Shown: positions 1 to 7,265 of the stretch, in pieces
How positions within the stretch are numbered: position 1 is the first letter of the stretch
Layout of the letters: the number at the start of each line of letters is the position of its first letter
Source of the DNA: VMCP01 sp964492925
GTDB lineage: Bacteria; Bacteroidota; Bacteroidia; NS11-12g; UBA955
DNA length: 19,934 nucleotides
NCBI GenBank assembly: GCA_964492925.1
Contig: CAZBMF010000042.1
Location: forward strand, 1-19,934
Reading direction: 5' to 3'
Notes under the pieces: model-generated
Databases searched by the model: none
What the model saw: the letters and a program-made list of their open reading frames with translations, nothing else
Told to the model about the DNA's origin: nothing
Program-made: the position numbers and the translations under genes

Positions 1-2
1 TG

Positions 3-10
3 CAAAAGTA
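3..10 (-). promoter_or_regulatory. Minus-7 box of a leftward gene outside the window
   Basis: On the minus strand this reads TACTTTTG, a full match to the Bacteroidota minus-7 consensus TAnnTTTG. It points left, so it probably serves a gene that starts just before position 1, divergent from the epimerase gene. I see no well-spaced minus-33 element, so the call rests on the 8-mer and the context. Confidence 0.35.
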
Positions 11-78
11 ACACTCAATCATCAAAATAGTTTCTGTTTTGTTTAATTTGCAACATTATTTTGTTAAAAAACCTAAAC

Positions 79-489
79 ATGCCTAAAAAATTAGAACATA
101 TCGGAATTGCTGTATCAAATTTAGATGCGTCAGAAAAACTCTTTACTAAACTTTTAGGTGTTGAACCTTACAAAAGAGAAACGGTAGAAAGTGAAATGGT
201 CATAACTTCATTTTTTCAATTGGGTGATGTAAAATTCGAATTGCTAGCCGCCACTCATCCTAACTCCACAATTGCCAAGTTTATCGAAAAAAAAGGAGAG
301 GGTTTACATCACCTTGCTTTTGAATCTGAAAACATTGAATTTGAGTTGCAAGAAAAAGAAAATCAAAATTTTAACCTTATCCATACCCAACCAAAATTAG
401 GGGCCGATAATAAAAAAATTGCGTTTTTACATCCCAAATCCACCAATGGTGTTCTTACAGAACTTTGTCAAGATTTAACCAATCCTTAA
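79..489 (+). CDS. mce: Methylmalonyl-CoA epimerase
   Basis: This 136-aa protein of the vicinal-oxygen-chelate fold interconverts (2R)- and (2S)-methylmalonyl-CoA in the cytoplasm, linking methylmalonyl-CoA mutase to propionyl-CoA metabolism. It shows the two-module pattern of the family. An N-terminal HIGIAVSNL carries the first metal-binding His, FELL with its Glu lies mid-protein, GEGLHHLAFE carries the second His, and GVLTELCQ near the C terminus carries the last Glu. The length is normal for the family. I chose the ATG at 79 over an in-frame TTG at 61 because MPKKLEHIGIAV matches the usual start of the family. A near-consensus minus-7 box (TTATTTTG, 56-63) lies 15 bases upstream. The TPR gene follows in the same direction but has its own promoter boxes. 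Confidence 0.93.
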   Translation: MPKKLEHIGIAVSNLDASEKLFTKLLGVEPYKRETVESEMVITSFFQLGDVKFELLAATHPNSTIAKFIEKKGEGLHHLAFESENIEFELQEKENQNFNLIHTQPKLGADNKKIAFLHPKSTNGVLTELCQDLTNP

Positions 490-500
490 CTTCATTTTTG

Positions 501-508
501 TACCTTTG
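501..508 (+). promoter_or_regulatory. Distal minus-7 box of the TPR gene
   Basis: TACCTTTG matches TAnnTTTG exactly, 12 bases after the epimerase stop codon. Transcription from it would give a leader of roughly 60 bases before the TPR start at 577. That leader would contain a five-codon ORF (517-534, Met-Ser-Met-Leu-Phe-stop). No clear minus-33 element is visible. Confidence 0.4.
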
Positions 509-564
509 TGCAAAACATGTCGATGCTTTTTTAATTTTCTACTTTTTTCATCACACAACTTTAA

Positions 565-572
565 TATTTTTG
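565..572 (+). promoter_or_regulatory. Proximal minus-7 box of the TPR gene, at the start codon
   Basis: TATTTTTG matches TAnnTTTG exactly and ends 4 bases before the ATG at 577. If used, transcription would begin at or next to the start codon, giving a leaderless message. The same 8-mer with the same 4-base gap precedes the glycosyltransferase gene at 3375. Confidence 0.45.
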
Positions 573-576
573 ATAA

Positions 577-2052
577 ATGAGTTTATTTCCATCTGATTGG
601 GACGATGAAGAAGAGGACGATGATAATTTCGACGCCTTTCAAGGGGATGTGGAATCTTTGGTAAGTGACTTTGAAAATAAATCACGCGACAGTTTCACGG
701 CCAGAGAACTCATTGAATTGTTCCGTTACTACAGCACGGAAATTTCAATTCCTGGTGAACAACGCGGACAGGCTTATGCCAAAATCGTGATTGAACTAGG
801 CATTCAACAGTTTCCTTACATGCCCATTTTTACCTTGCACATGGTTGAAATGCTCATGCGTGAAGCGAAATACAAAAGGGCACATAAATATTTAGAACAA
901 GCCACTGCTTATACCCCTTTCGAACCCTCTCTCATGATGATGAAAGCCATTTTATTCTCTCATGAAGGAGCACGAAAATTGGCTTTTGAAGCTTTGGCAT
1001 CTGCCATTGATATTGCTGGAAATGATGAAGATACATTAGAGGACTTCCTCGAAATGGCGCTTTACCATGAACAATATGAACTTACATTACCCCTTGTAGA
1101 AAAAGCCTTAAATACCGGTGCAGAAATAAATCCTATCATTGAAAAATATATTTTACGTTCCGATGATGGAAGTATTGTAGCCGAACTTATTCCAACCATT
1201 GAAGCCATCATTGAACAAGATCCATATTCTTCCGAAGCTTGGTATGTTTTAGGCTCAGGTTACTTGGCGCAAGACAATCATACCAAAGCAATTCAAGCTT
1301 TCGACTTCGCCGTAACCATCAATGAGAACTTTGCCGATGCTTGGATTGCATTGATGGAATGCCACTATGAACTTTCAAATTATGAAACTTTCATTGGCAT
1401 TTACACCGAACAAATTGAGCGTTTTCCTAAAAAGACATTTGAAGAGCTTGAGGGACTTTTGGCTTGGAGCTATCATGAAACCAACCAAACACCTAAAGCC
1501 CGAGAACTCTATAAAGAAGTATTAAAAAGAAATCCTGAAGACAGTGAAAGTTGGTATTCTCTAGGATTAACTTGGCAACAAAAAGACAATTTCGAAAACG
1601 CCATTCCTTTTCTTGAAAAAGCCCACCAACTCGACCCTTTAGAAGTTGATTATGGTTTGGTTTTAGCTTCTTGTTATGTTGTAACCAATAAAACTGAAAA
1701 ATGGTCTAAAATTTACCAATATTTGAGCTTGGAATTCCCATTTAACTCAGAAGTTTGGTTAGACTGGGGTGTTGCCCTTTACGAAAATGGAGAAGCCAAT
1801 GAAGCCTTAGAAATTACCGAAAAAGGACTTGAAAACAATCCAAGAAGTGCAGCGTTGCTTTACAGATTATCTGCACTTTGTTATCTCACAAACAATCAAG
1901 ATATTGCCATTCTTGTGTTAGAAAAAGCACTTGAATATAATCCACAAGAACATTTTAATATGTTTATCTTTGCACCAGAATTAAAGAAAGCAAACAAAAT
2001 AATTGAATGTATTGCCCGATTTATTCAGCCAAAATTTTCTGATGAACAATAG
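577..2052 (+). CDS. Tetratricopeptide-repeat protein
   Basis: This 491-aa protein has no signal peptide or membrane segment and is probably cytoplasmic. The first 30 or so residues are very acidic (WDDEEEDDDNFD). The rest is an array of 34-residue helix-turn-helix TPR units. Clear units include SSEAWYVLGSGYLAQDNHTK with its partner helix, then AWIALMECHYELSNYE, and ESWYSLGLTWQQKDNFENAI ending in LDPLEVD. These have the W-LG-Y-A-A-F-P spacing of TPRs. Such proteins are scaffolds for protein-protein contacts, and no catalytic domain is present. The partner is unknown. The stop overlaps the start of the ComA-like gene by 11 bases, so the two are probably translated together. Two candidate promoters lie upstream. 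Confidence 0.88.
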   Translation: MSLFPSDWDDEEEDDDNFDAFQGDVESLVSDFENKSRDSFTARELIELFRYYSTEISIPGEQRGQAYAKIVIELGIQQFPYMPIFTLHMVEMLMREAKYKRAHKYLEQATAYTPFEPSLMMMKAILFSHEGARKLAFEALASAIDIAGNDEDTLEDFLEMALYHEQYELTLPLVEKALNTGAEINPIIEKYILRSDDGSIVAELIPTIEAIIEQDPYSSEAWYVLGSGYLAQDNHTKAIQAFDFAVTINENFADAWIALMECHYELSNYETFIGIYTEQIERFPKKTFEELEGLLAWSYHETNQTPKARELYKEVLKRNPEDSESWYSLGLTWQQKDNFENAIPFLEKAHQLDPLEVDYGLVLASCYVVTNKTEKWSKIYQYLSLEFPFNSEVWLDWGVALYENGEANEALEITEKGLENNPRSAALLYRLSALCYLTNNQDIAILVLEKALEYNPQEHFNMFIFAPELKKANKIIECIARFIQPKFSDEQ

Positions 2053-2806
2053 TTTATTTAACCTCAAAAATTTACCCGAAAGAAGCATCAAACCTAGACA
2101 AAATGGCCTTACTATGGTCATGGATAAAGGCTTGTCTCTCGGTGAAGTAGAAGATTTCATTTCCATGAATGAAACCCATGTTGACCTAGTAAAATTAGGT
2201 TTTGGCACAAGTTTCGCAAGTCCAAATTTAATCGATAAAATAAACCTCTATCATTCAGCAAACATTCCCGTTTATTTTGGTGGTACTCTATTTGAAGCCT
2301 ATATTGCTAGAAATCAATTTGATGATTATCTCCGCCTGTTAGAAAAAACCAAGGTACAATTCGCGGAAGTAAGCGACGGAAGCTTGGACATGGAACATGA
2401 TGTAAAATGCAACTATATCAATATTTTATCTAAAAACTACACAGTTTTAAGTGAAGTTGGTAGTAAAGATGCAGAGAAAATCATCCCTCCATATGAATGG
2501 ATTGAACAAATGGAAACAGAATTAGAAGCCGGTGCCTGGAAAGTAATTGGTGAAGCCAGAGAATCTGGTACCGTGGGTATTTTTAGGGGAACTGGTGAGG
2601 TTAGATCTGGATTGGTTGCTGAGATTATTCGAAAGATTCCTCAAGATAAAATTATATGGGAAGCGCCTCAGAAAGCGCAACAAGTTTGGTTCATTCAATT
2701 GTATGGAACGAACGTAAATTTGGGAAATATTGCACCAAATGAGGTCATACCTCTAGAAACACTAAGATTAGGACTTAGAGGAGATAGTTTTCATTTCTTC
2801 ATATAA
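2042..2806 (+). CDS. Phosphosulfolactate synthase-like protein (ComA family)
   Basis: This 254-aa TIM-barrel protein resembles ComA, which adds sulfite to phosphoenolpyruvate to give phosphosulfolactate, the first step of the archaeal coenzyme M route. Family-like motifs run in order: NGLTMVMDKGLSL near residue 20, DLVKLGFGTS near 50, PVYFGGTLFE near 80, FAEVSDGS near 110, and a C-terminal LGLRGD. The length matches the family. The ATG at 2042 lies inside the end of the TPR gene (11-base overlap). An in-frame TTG at 2003 would give a longer form, but the added residues look like an antisense-frame artefact. No other coenzyme M genes (comB, comC) are nearby. In Bacteroidota the product may feed another sulfonate, such as sulfolactate or cysteate for sulfonolipids. 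That role is inference. Confidence 0.82.
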   Translation: MNNSLFNLKNLPERSIKPRQNGLTMVMDKGLSLGEVEDFISMNETHVDLVKLGFGTSFASPNLIDKINLYHSANIPVYFGGTLFEAYIARNQFDDYLRLLEKTKVQFAEVSDGSLDMEHDVKCNYINILSKNYTVLSEVGSKDAEKIIPPYEWIEQMETELEAGAWKVIGEARESGTVGIFRGTGEVRSGLVAEIIRKIPQDKIIWEAPQKAQQVWFIQLYGTNVNLGNIAPNEVIPLETLRLGLRGDSFHFFI

Positions 2807-2833
2807 AAAAAGGAGCGTTTTACGCTCCTTTTC
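2805..2833. terminator. Bidirectional hairpin terminator between comA-like and trx genes
   Basis: A perfect 8-bp stem (AGGAGCGT at 2811-2818, ACGCTCCT at 2822-2829) closes a 3-base loop. It is flanked by an A run on the left and a T run on the right. The hairpin can therefore stop transcription from both convergent genes, the ComA-like gene (stop 2804-2806) and the thioredoxin gene (stop at 2854). Confidence 0.9.
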
Positions 2834-2853
2834 TATTTTCATTTGTCTTAAGA

Positions 2854-3333
2854 TTATTTGTACTTGTTTACAAGTTGCATCAACCCTTCTTTATCTAATG
2901 CACCCAATTGATTGAAAACTACTTCACCCTTTTTAAAGAAAATAATGGTAGGATATCCCTGTAATTTATAACGCTCCGCAATATCAAGCTGTGCTTCTGC
3001 ATCAACTTTCAATACATTCACCACACTAGATTGTTCATTTTTGATTTCTTCAATAAACGGCGCCATCATTTTGCAAGGACCACACCATGTGGTATAAAAA
3101 TCTACCATCGTGAGTTTTTCTGAAGCAATAGCTTTATCAAACTCAGCAACCGTCATTGTTTTATGCTCCGTATCAACCGGCGCAGAAGCAACCATCTCAG
3201 GTGTTAATGGAGTTGGATTTTCTGCATTATTTGATTCTGCTTGTGAATTAGATTGACAACTCATCATCATAAATGAACCCAATCCCAATACAACCGCTGA
3301 AATAATTCCGCTTTTTAACAATCTTCTTTTCAT
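2854..3333 (-). CDS. Thioredoxin-fold lipoprotein
   Basis: This 159-aa protein is a thiol-disulfide oxidoreductase predicted to be anchored in the cell envelope. Residues 1-25 form a signal peptide (MKRR, a hydrophobic core, then FMMMS) ending at lipobox Cys26. A flexible linker rich in Asn, Pro and Glu follows, to about residue 57. The thioredoxin domain has the classical WCGPC site with Cys84 and Cys87 and a cis-proline loop GYPTIIFF near residue 130. CGPC is the active site of cytoplasmic thioredoxins, which is notable on an exported lipoprotein. Its envelope partner is unknown, and MsrB at 14784-15299 is a possible client. The ATG at 3333 is preceded by a perfect minus-7 box 5 bases away. 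A longer reading frame to 3402 would run across the divergent promoter and is not favoured. Confidence 0.88.
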   Translation of the reverse strand: MKRRLLKSGIISAVVLGLGSFMMMSCQSNSQAESNNAENPTPLTPEMVASAPVDTEHKTMTVAEFDKAIASEKLTMVDFYTTWCGPCKMMAPFIEEIKNEQSSVVNVLKVDAEAQLDIAERYKLQGYPTIIFFKKGEVVFNQLGALDKEGLMQLVNKYK

Positions 3334-3338
3334 AAATA

Positions 3339-3346
3339 CAAATTTA
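3339..3346 (-). promoter_or_regulatory. Minus-7 box of the thioredoxin gene
   Basis: The minus strand reads TAAATTTG, a full match to TAnnTTTG, ending 5 bases before the ATG at 3333. This predicts a leaderless or nearly leaderless message. It also supports the ATG at 3333 as the start. Confidence 0.45.
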
Positions 3347-3362
3347 CTTAAGATAAAATGAA

Positions 3363-3370
3363 TATTTTTG
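3363..3370 (+). promoter_or_regulatory. Minus-7 box of the glycosyltransferase operon
   Basis: TATTTTTG, a full TAnnTTTG match, ends 4 bases before the ATG at 3375. It is divergent from the thioredoxin minus-7 box at 3339-3346, so two promoters share the 41-base gap. No strong minus-33 TTTG is visible for either. Confidence 0.45.
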
Positions 3371-3374
3371 CTGT

Positions 3375-4316
3375 ATGTCAGAAAAAAACATAGAATTATC
3401 AATTATTGTTCCTCTTTTTAATGAAGAGCAAAATATTGGTGCTTTGAATCAACGAATCGTTGATGTACTACATTCTATGTCTGTCAATTACGAAATCATT
3501 TATATCAATGACGGCAGCAAAGACAATACCTTACCTTTGGTTATTGAATTGTCGTTATCCAATCACAACATCAAATACATCGATTTTTCCAGAAATTTCG
3601 GACATCAACAGTCCATTTCAGCAGGAATTCAGAACGCAATTGGCGATTTTCTTGTAATCATGGATGGCGACGGTCAAGATCCACCTGAATTAATCCCAGA
3701 ACTGTATCAAACAGCAAAAAGTGGCTTTGAAGTGGTCTATGCCAAACGCAAAAAAAGAGACGGTGAAGGCATCATGAAAAAATTTACCGCAAAAATTTTC
3801 TATAGAATCCTCGCAAAAATTACCAATATCGAAATCCCTGTCGACACCGGAGATTTCCGAATTATCCATAAAAAAGTTCAAAAGGTGCTCAATCAGATGC
3901 CGGAACAGCACAAATATATCAGAGGACAAATTGCATGGATTGGTTTCAATCAAACTTTCATTGAATACAACCGTGAAGAACGAATGTCGGGAGAAACCAA
4001 ATTCACCTACAGCAAAATGATTGGTTTCGCCTTAGACGGAATCAGCGGATTCAGCACTTGGCCTCTTAGAGTAGCTACAATCAGCGGATTTGTGGTATCG
4101 TTCGTCGCATTTTTATTAATTATCTATAGCCTTTACCAGAAATACTTTGGAACCACTGAAAAAGGTTGGACATCCTTACATATCTCTGTTTTGTTTATTG
4201 GTGGCATTCAACTTATTGGCATTGGTATACTGGGTGAATATTTGGGTCGCGTTAGTGAAAATGTTAAAAACCGACCTCACTATATCATTCGAGATTCAAA
4301 TTTCAATCATGAATAG
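3375..4316 (+). CDS. Family 2 glycosyltransferase, DPM1/GtrB-like
   Basis: This 313-aa inner-membrane enzyme probably moves a sugar from a nucleotide donor onto a polyprenyl phosphate. The GT-A domain begins at once with LSIIVPLFNEEQNI, followed by YINDGSKDNT, the FSRNFGHQQSISAGI segment, and the metal-binding MDGDGQDPPELI near residue 100. Downstream, DTGDFRIIHKKV and the MSGETKFTY loop are typical of the DPM1/GtrB group. Two C-terminal membrane helices follow (about residues 230-255 and 265-285), ending in LGRVSENVKNRPHYII. The length is standard for the two-helix subtype. The stop overlaps the next gene by 8 bases, so the sugar-lipid product is likely used by that GT-C enzyme. The specific sugar cannot be read from the sequence. 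Confidence 0.92.
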   Translation: MSEKNIELSIIVPLFNEEQNIGALNQRIVDVLHSMSVNYEIIYINDGSKDNTLPLVIELSLSNHNIKYIDFSRNFGHQQSISAGIQNAIGDFLVIMDGDGQDPPELIPELYQTAKSGFEVVYAKRKKRDGEGIMKKFTAKIFYRILAKITNIEIPVDTGDFRIIHKKVQKVLNQMPEQHKYIRGQIAWIGFNQTFIEYNREERMSGETKFTYSKMIGFALDGISGFSTWPLRVATISGFVVSFVAFLLIIYSLYQKYFGTTEKGWTSLHISVLFIGGIQLIGIGILGEYLGRVSENVKNRPHYIIRDSNFNHE

Positions 4317-5859
4317 AATTAGTAAGAATTTTATTCATTTTTTCCTTTTCTGGGTTGCCTTACAACTATTTTTTAATTGGTTAGAATACATCAATTTAGC
4401 GCCTTTTGGAATGCATCAAGGTGCGCAAGCTGATCGTGCATCTATTGCCTTAAATTATTTTAGGTCTTCCATGAATTTTTTGGAACCACGTGTAATGGAA
4501 TCACGAAATTGCAATGGAATTACAGGCTTGGAATTTCCTATCATTCAATACATTACCGCCATCTTTTACAAAATATTTGGATTCCATCATTTCATCTATA
4601 GAATAGTTATGGGCAGCATTGTTTTTGGGGGATGTTTTGCCGCTTGGAAAATTATTCAGCTGCACATCATTAATAAAATCCATCAATATTTAATTTTTAT
4701 CATCTGGTACAGTTCTCCTATACTCGTTTTTTATACTTTTAACTACATTCCCGACATTGCGGCTATGTCTTTTACTATAGTTGCCTGGTATCAATTTATC
4801 AAATTCTACTATGGCATTGAACCCCGCAAATCTCTCAATATTTACTTAGTTTTCATTGCTCTTGCAGGACTTCTTAAAATAACATTTCTCACCACACATT
4901 TGAGTTTAATCGGGTTATTTTTCATACAAAAGTTCCAAAAGAATCCATTCCGAATTCCCTTTAAAACATCTTTCCTGTTTTGGTTCAAATGGACCCTACC
5001 AATTATTCCTATTTTTTGCTGGTATCTTTACGCAAATCACTTAACTGTAACTACTTGGAATTTTCATTTCCTTCAAAAAATGAATCCCGCAAAATCTTTC
5101 TCAGACTTTATTGAAAATACCTGCTTTGCTTTCGATACTTGGTCTTCTAGGATTTATTTAACCACGGGACTTATCGCTATAGTTGTACTTTTTCTGAGCA
5201 GTTTAATCAAGTATTGGAATCATTTGGATTTCTTGGGCTGGATTTCCATCCTTTTATTATGCGGATTTGTGTCGGTTTTTGTCTTTTTCAATGGCCAATA
5301 CAGGCACCATGATTATTATTTCATTTTACTCTTACCGGCAGTCTTTTTTGGCTTGTTATGGTTATATCAAATTCACATCGAGAACAAACAAATTTTTACC
5401 GGATTCTTGGGGATTTTTGCTTTTGTGGGACTTTGGGTGCTGCCTTTTATAAATGCATTTCACACCAAACAAATAGTTCGTAGAACCCTCACCAAAGGTG
5501 ATTATTACTGCCAAACTGTGATAAGCAACATTGAAGACTATGAAAATGTTCGTCTTTTTCTAAACCAATATTTGGGCTCAAATTCCAAGGAAATATGGTT
5601 GGGTTTCGATGTTAGTCCCAACACCGGTTTGTATTTACTTCAGAGGCAAGGGATCAGAATTGCCCGAGATTTCGACTCTAAACTCATTGAAGACATCTGG
5701 ACACGCAAAACAACAGATTCCAAGGAAATTATGCCAATAATTGTTTTAAACGACTTAAAACACTGGAATCAACTAAATTTAACCCATTTAAGATTATCTG
5801 ATAAACCCTTTTATTCTAAGGGAGAGTTAAACGTTTATCAAATTAATTATCATTGGTAA
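4309..5859 (+). CDS. GT-C-type integral membrane glycosyltransferase (PMT/ArnT-like)
   Basis: This 516-aa polytopic protein has about ten or more hydrophobic helices, among them residues 8-22, 95-115, 130-150, 175-195, 235-255 and several between 285 and 430. The first periplasmic loop contains MHQGAQADRASIALNYFR followed by FLEPRV. This corresponds to the acidic catalytic loop of family 39/83 transferases, which take sugar from a lipid carrier outside the inner membrane. A soluble tail of about 90 residues ends the protein. The start at 4309 overlaps the GT2 stop by 8 bases (ATG within CATGAATAG). The two genes therefore look like a donor-maker and transferase pair that modifies a glycan, lipid or protein. 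The acceptor is unknown. The 3' end overlaps the convergent barrel gene by 10 bases. Confidence 0.8.
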   Translation: MNRISKNFIHFFLFWVALQLFFNWLEYINLAPFGMHQGAQADRASIALNYFRSSMNFLEPRVMESRNCNGITGLEFPIIQYITAIFYKIFGFHHFIYRIVMGSIVFGGCFAAWKIIQLHIINKIHQYLIFIIWYSSPILVFYTFNYIPDIAAMSFTIVAWYQFIKFYYGIEPRKSLNIYLVFIALAGLLKITFLTTHLSLIGLFFIQKFQKNPFRIPFKTSFLFWFKWTLPIIPIFCWYLYANHLTVTTWNFHFLQKMNPAKSFSDFIENTCFAFDTWSSRIYLTTGLIAIVVLFLSSLIKYWNHLDFLGWISILLLCGFVSVFVFFNGQYRHHDYYFILLLPAVFFGLLWLYQIHIENKQIFTGFLGIFAFVGLWVLPFINAFHTKQIVRRTLTKGDYYCQTVISNIEDYENVRLFLNQYLGSNSKEIWLGFDVSPNTGLYLLQRQGIRIARDFDSKLIEDIWTRKTTDSKEIMPIIVLNDLKHWNQLNLTHLRLSDKPFYSKGELNVYQINYHW

Positions 5860-7265
5860 GCATAATGCAATGGGTAACTCAATTGCACAAAAGCTCCAGC
5901 ACCGTGAAACTTACTTGGAACAACAAAAGACTCCAAACCAGTAAATTTCAAAATTGTCATAACGGTTTTACCGCGAAATTTAAATGAATTAAGCATTAAA
6001 CCTGCATTCAAATCAAAATCATCAAAACCACCAACACTCAATCCAACCATATAATTGAATGAAAATTTTGTATTTCCTTTCATGGTTTTAAAATTGGCCC
6101 TAGCAAAAGCCCAATAACTCACTTGAGGCATGTAACCTGTGAGATACACGTATTTGAGTGAAATCTCATGTCTGGTGATTCCCGAAACATAAGTATGAGG
6201 TCTAATCGTCAACTTAGCATGAGCAATAAATGGAGCGAGAATTGTACCCTTTCTTTGCGTCTCAATAAAATTCAACTTACTCTTGATACTATCACCCTGG
6301 CGGTCAAACCAACTACCAAATTGTAAATCAGACGAACTTATTTGAGCGGCCTTTAAATTGAAAGCGGAAGTTTCAACCCAACCTTCAGGCGATAAACCAG
6401 TATTATCTCCGTTCCAAACTGCATTTCTGCTTACCGTATTCACGTTTGAAATAGTATAAAAACCAAAATTTTTGACCCCAAAACTCAAAGAATAAACTTT
6501 GCTCGTTGTTTGACGAATATTTTTAAAATCAACACTCAATCCAGCCTGAACACCGTATCCTGTCCCCCAAAAAGAATATCCCGAATTTGCAGAATACGCA
6601 TTTCCTGAAAATTGAAGTTCATCTCCCAAGGCATCCGATTGTAGTTTGATATTCTGGGTTTCAATAGATGTAAAATTCAAGCATTGTCCAAACTGAATGG
6701 TTGGAATCAACTCAATATTTCTATAACTTTTTCGAAAATTAAATTTCAAACTTCTGGTTCTCAAAGATTCGATTTTATTGTTATCGGCATTTAAGGTTTG
6801 TCCCAAATAATTTGTATTTCCTTGAAAAATCATGCGGAAAGCATCTTGGGTAAAATTTGCACCGCTGTAATCATCAATTTCCAATGTAATGGTTTCAAGT
6901 GACCCTTTCTTTTGTACTTCAATTCCGGGAATTGGGTAAATTGTCATTCCATAAGATTGAATAGCCCCCATTCTATTACCTGTTGTTGACAATAATGATT
7001 GGTAATCATTCATTTCCGATGGCGAAATGTATCCCCCAAAAGCAAAACGACTGAGCATTGAAAATGGAACCCCATTCGATCCACTTTCTAAATTATACCA
7101 CAGTATGGGTTGATAATACTCTACTTTCGACAGTGGAGGAGGCATTTTACTTTCATAAGAATTGATTGAATCAATATGACCCACTATCGATTTCGCAACA
7201 AGTGCATCTTTGGCGAAAACCCATAAAAATAAAAGAAAAATGACCGATTTAGTTACGCACTTCAT
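5850..7265 (-). CDS. Predicted outer-membrane beta-barrel protein (DUF5723- or PorP-like)
   Basis: This 471-aa exported protein has an N-terminal signal peptide (MKCVTKSVIFLLFLWVFAKDALVAKS). The mature part is rich in alternating aromatic, polar and glycine residues, as in FWGTGYGVQAGLSVDFK, TYVSGITRHEISLKYVYLTGY and GLSVGGFDDFDLNAGLMLNSF. It ends with an amphipathic strand, FVQLSYPLHYAYQ. This looks like a barrel of roughly a dozen or more strands, similar to the Bacteroidota DUF5723/PorP-like group, but the family assignment is tentative. I chose the ATG at 7265 over the in-frame TTG at 7271. Its start lies 17 bases inside the end of the upstream lipoprotein gene, so the two are probably translationally coupled and act together at the outer membrane. 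No function is known to me. Confidence 0.72.
   Translation of the reverse strand: MKCVTKSVIFLLFLWVFAKDALVAKSIVGHIDSINSYESKMPPPLSKVEYYQPILWYNLESGSNGVPFSMLSRFAFGGYISPSEMNDYQSLLSTTGNRMGAIQSYGMTIYPIPGIEVQKKGSLETITLEIDDYSGANFTQDAFRMIFQGNTNYLGQTLNADNNKIESLRTRSLKFNFRKSYRNIELIPTIQFGQCLNFTSIETQNIKLQSDALGDELQFSGNAYSANSGYSFWGTGYGVQAGLSVDFKNIRQTTSKVYSLSFGVKNFGFYTISNVNTVSRNAVWNGDNTGLSPEGWVETSAFNLKAAQISSSDLQFGSWFDRQGDSIKSKLNFIETQRKGTILAPFIAHAKLTIRPHTYVSGITRHEISLKYVYLTGYMPQVSYWAFARANFKTMKGNTKFSFNYMVGLSVGGFDDFDLNAGLMLNSFKFRGKTVMTILKFTGLESFVVPSKFHGAGAFVQLSYPLHYAYQ

Noticed and set aside
2003..2041. Upstream extension of the ComA-like gene to a TTG at 2003
   Set aside because: The added 13 residues lie wholly in another frame of the TPR gene, and the ATG at 2042 gives the family's normal length and start.
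2042..2806. A complete coenzyme M pathway in this region
   Set aside because: Only the first-step enzyme is present. Neighbouring genes are TPR, thioredoxin and glycosyltransferase, none of them comB, comC or later steps.
4147..4308. Long N-terminal extension of the GT-C gene
   Set aside because: It runs across the C-terminal helix and tail of the GT2 gene in a different frame. The ATG at 4309 has the usual overlapping-operon geometry.
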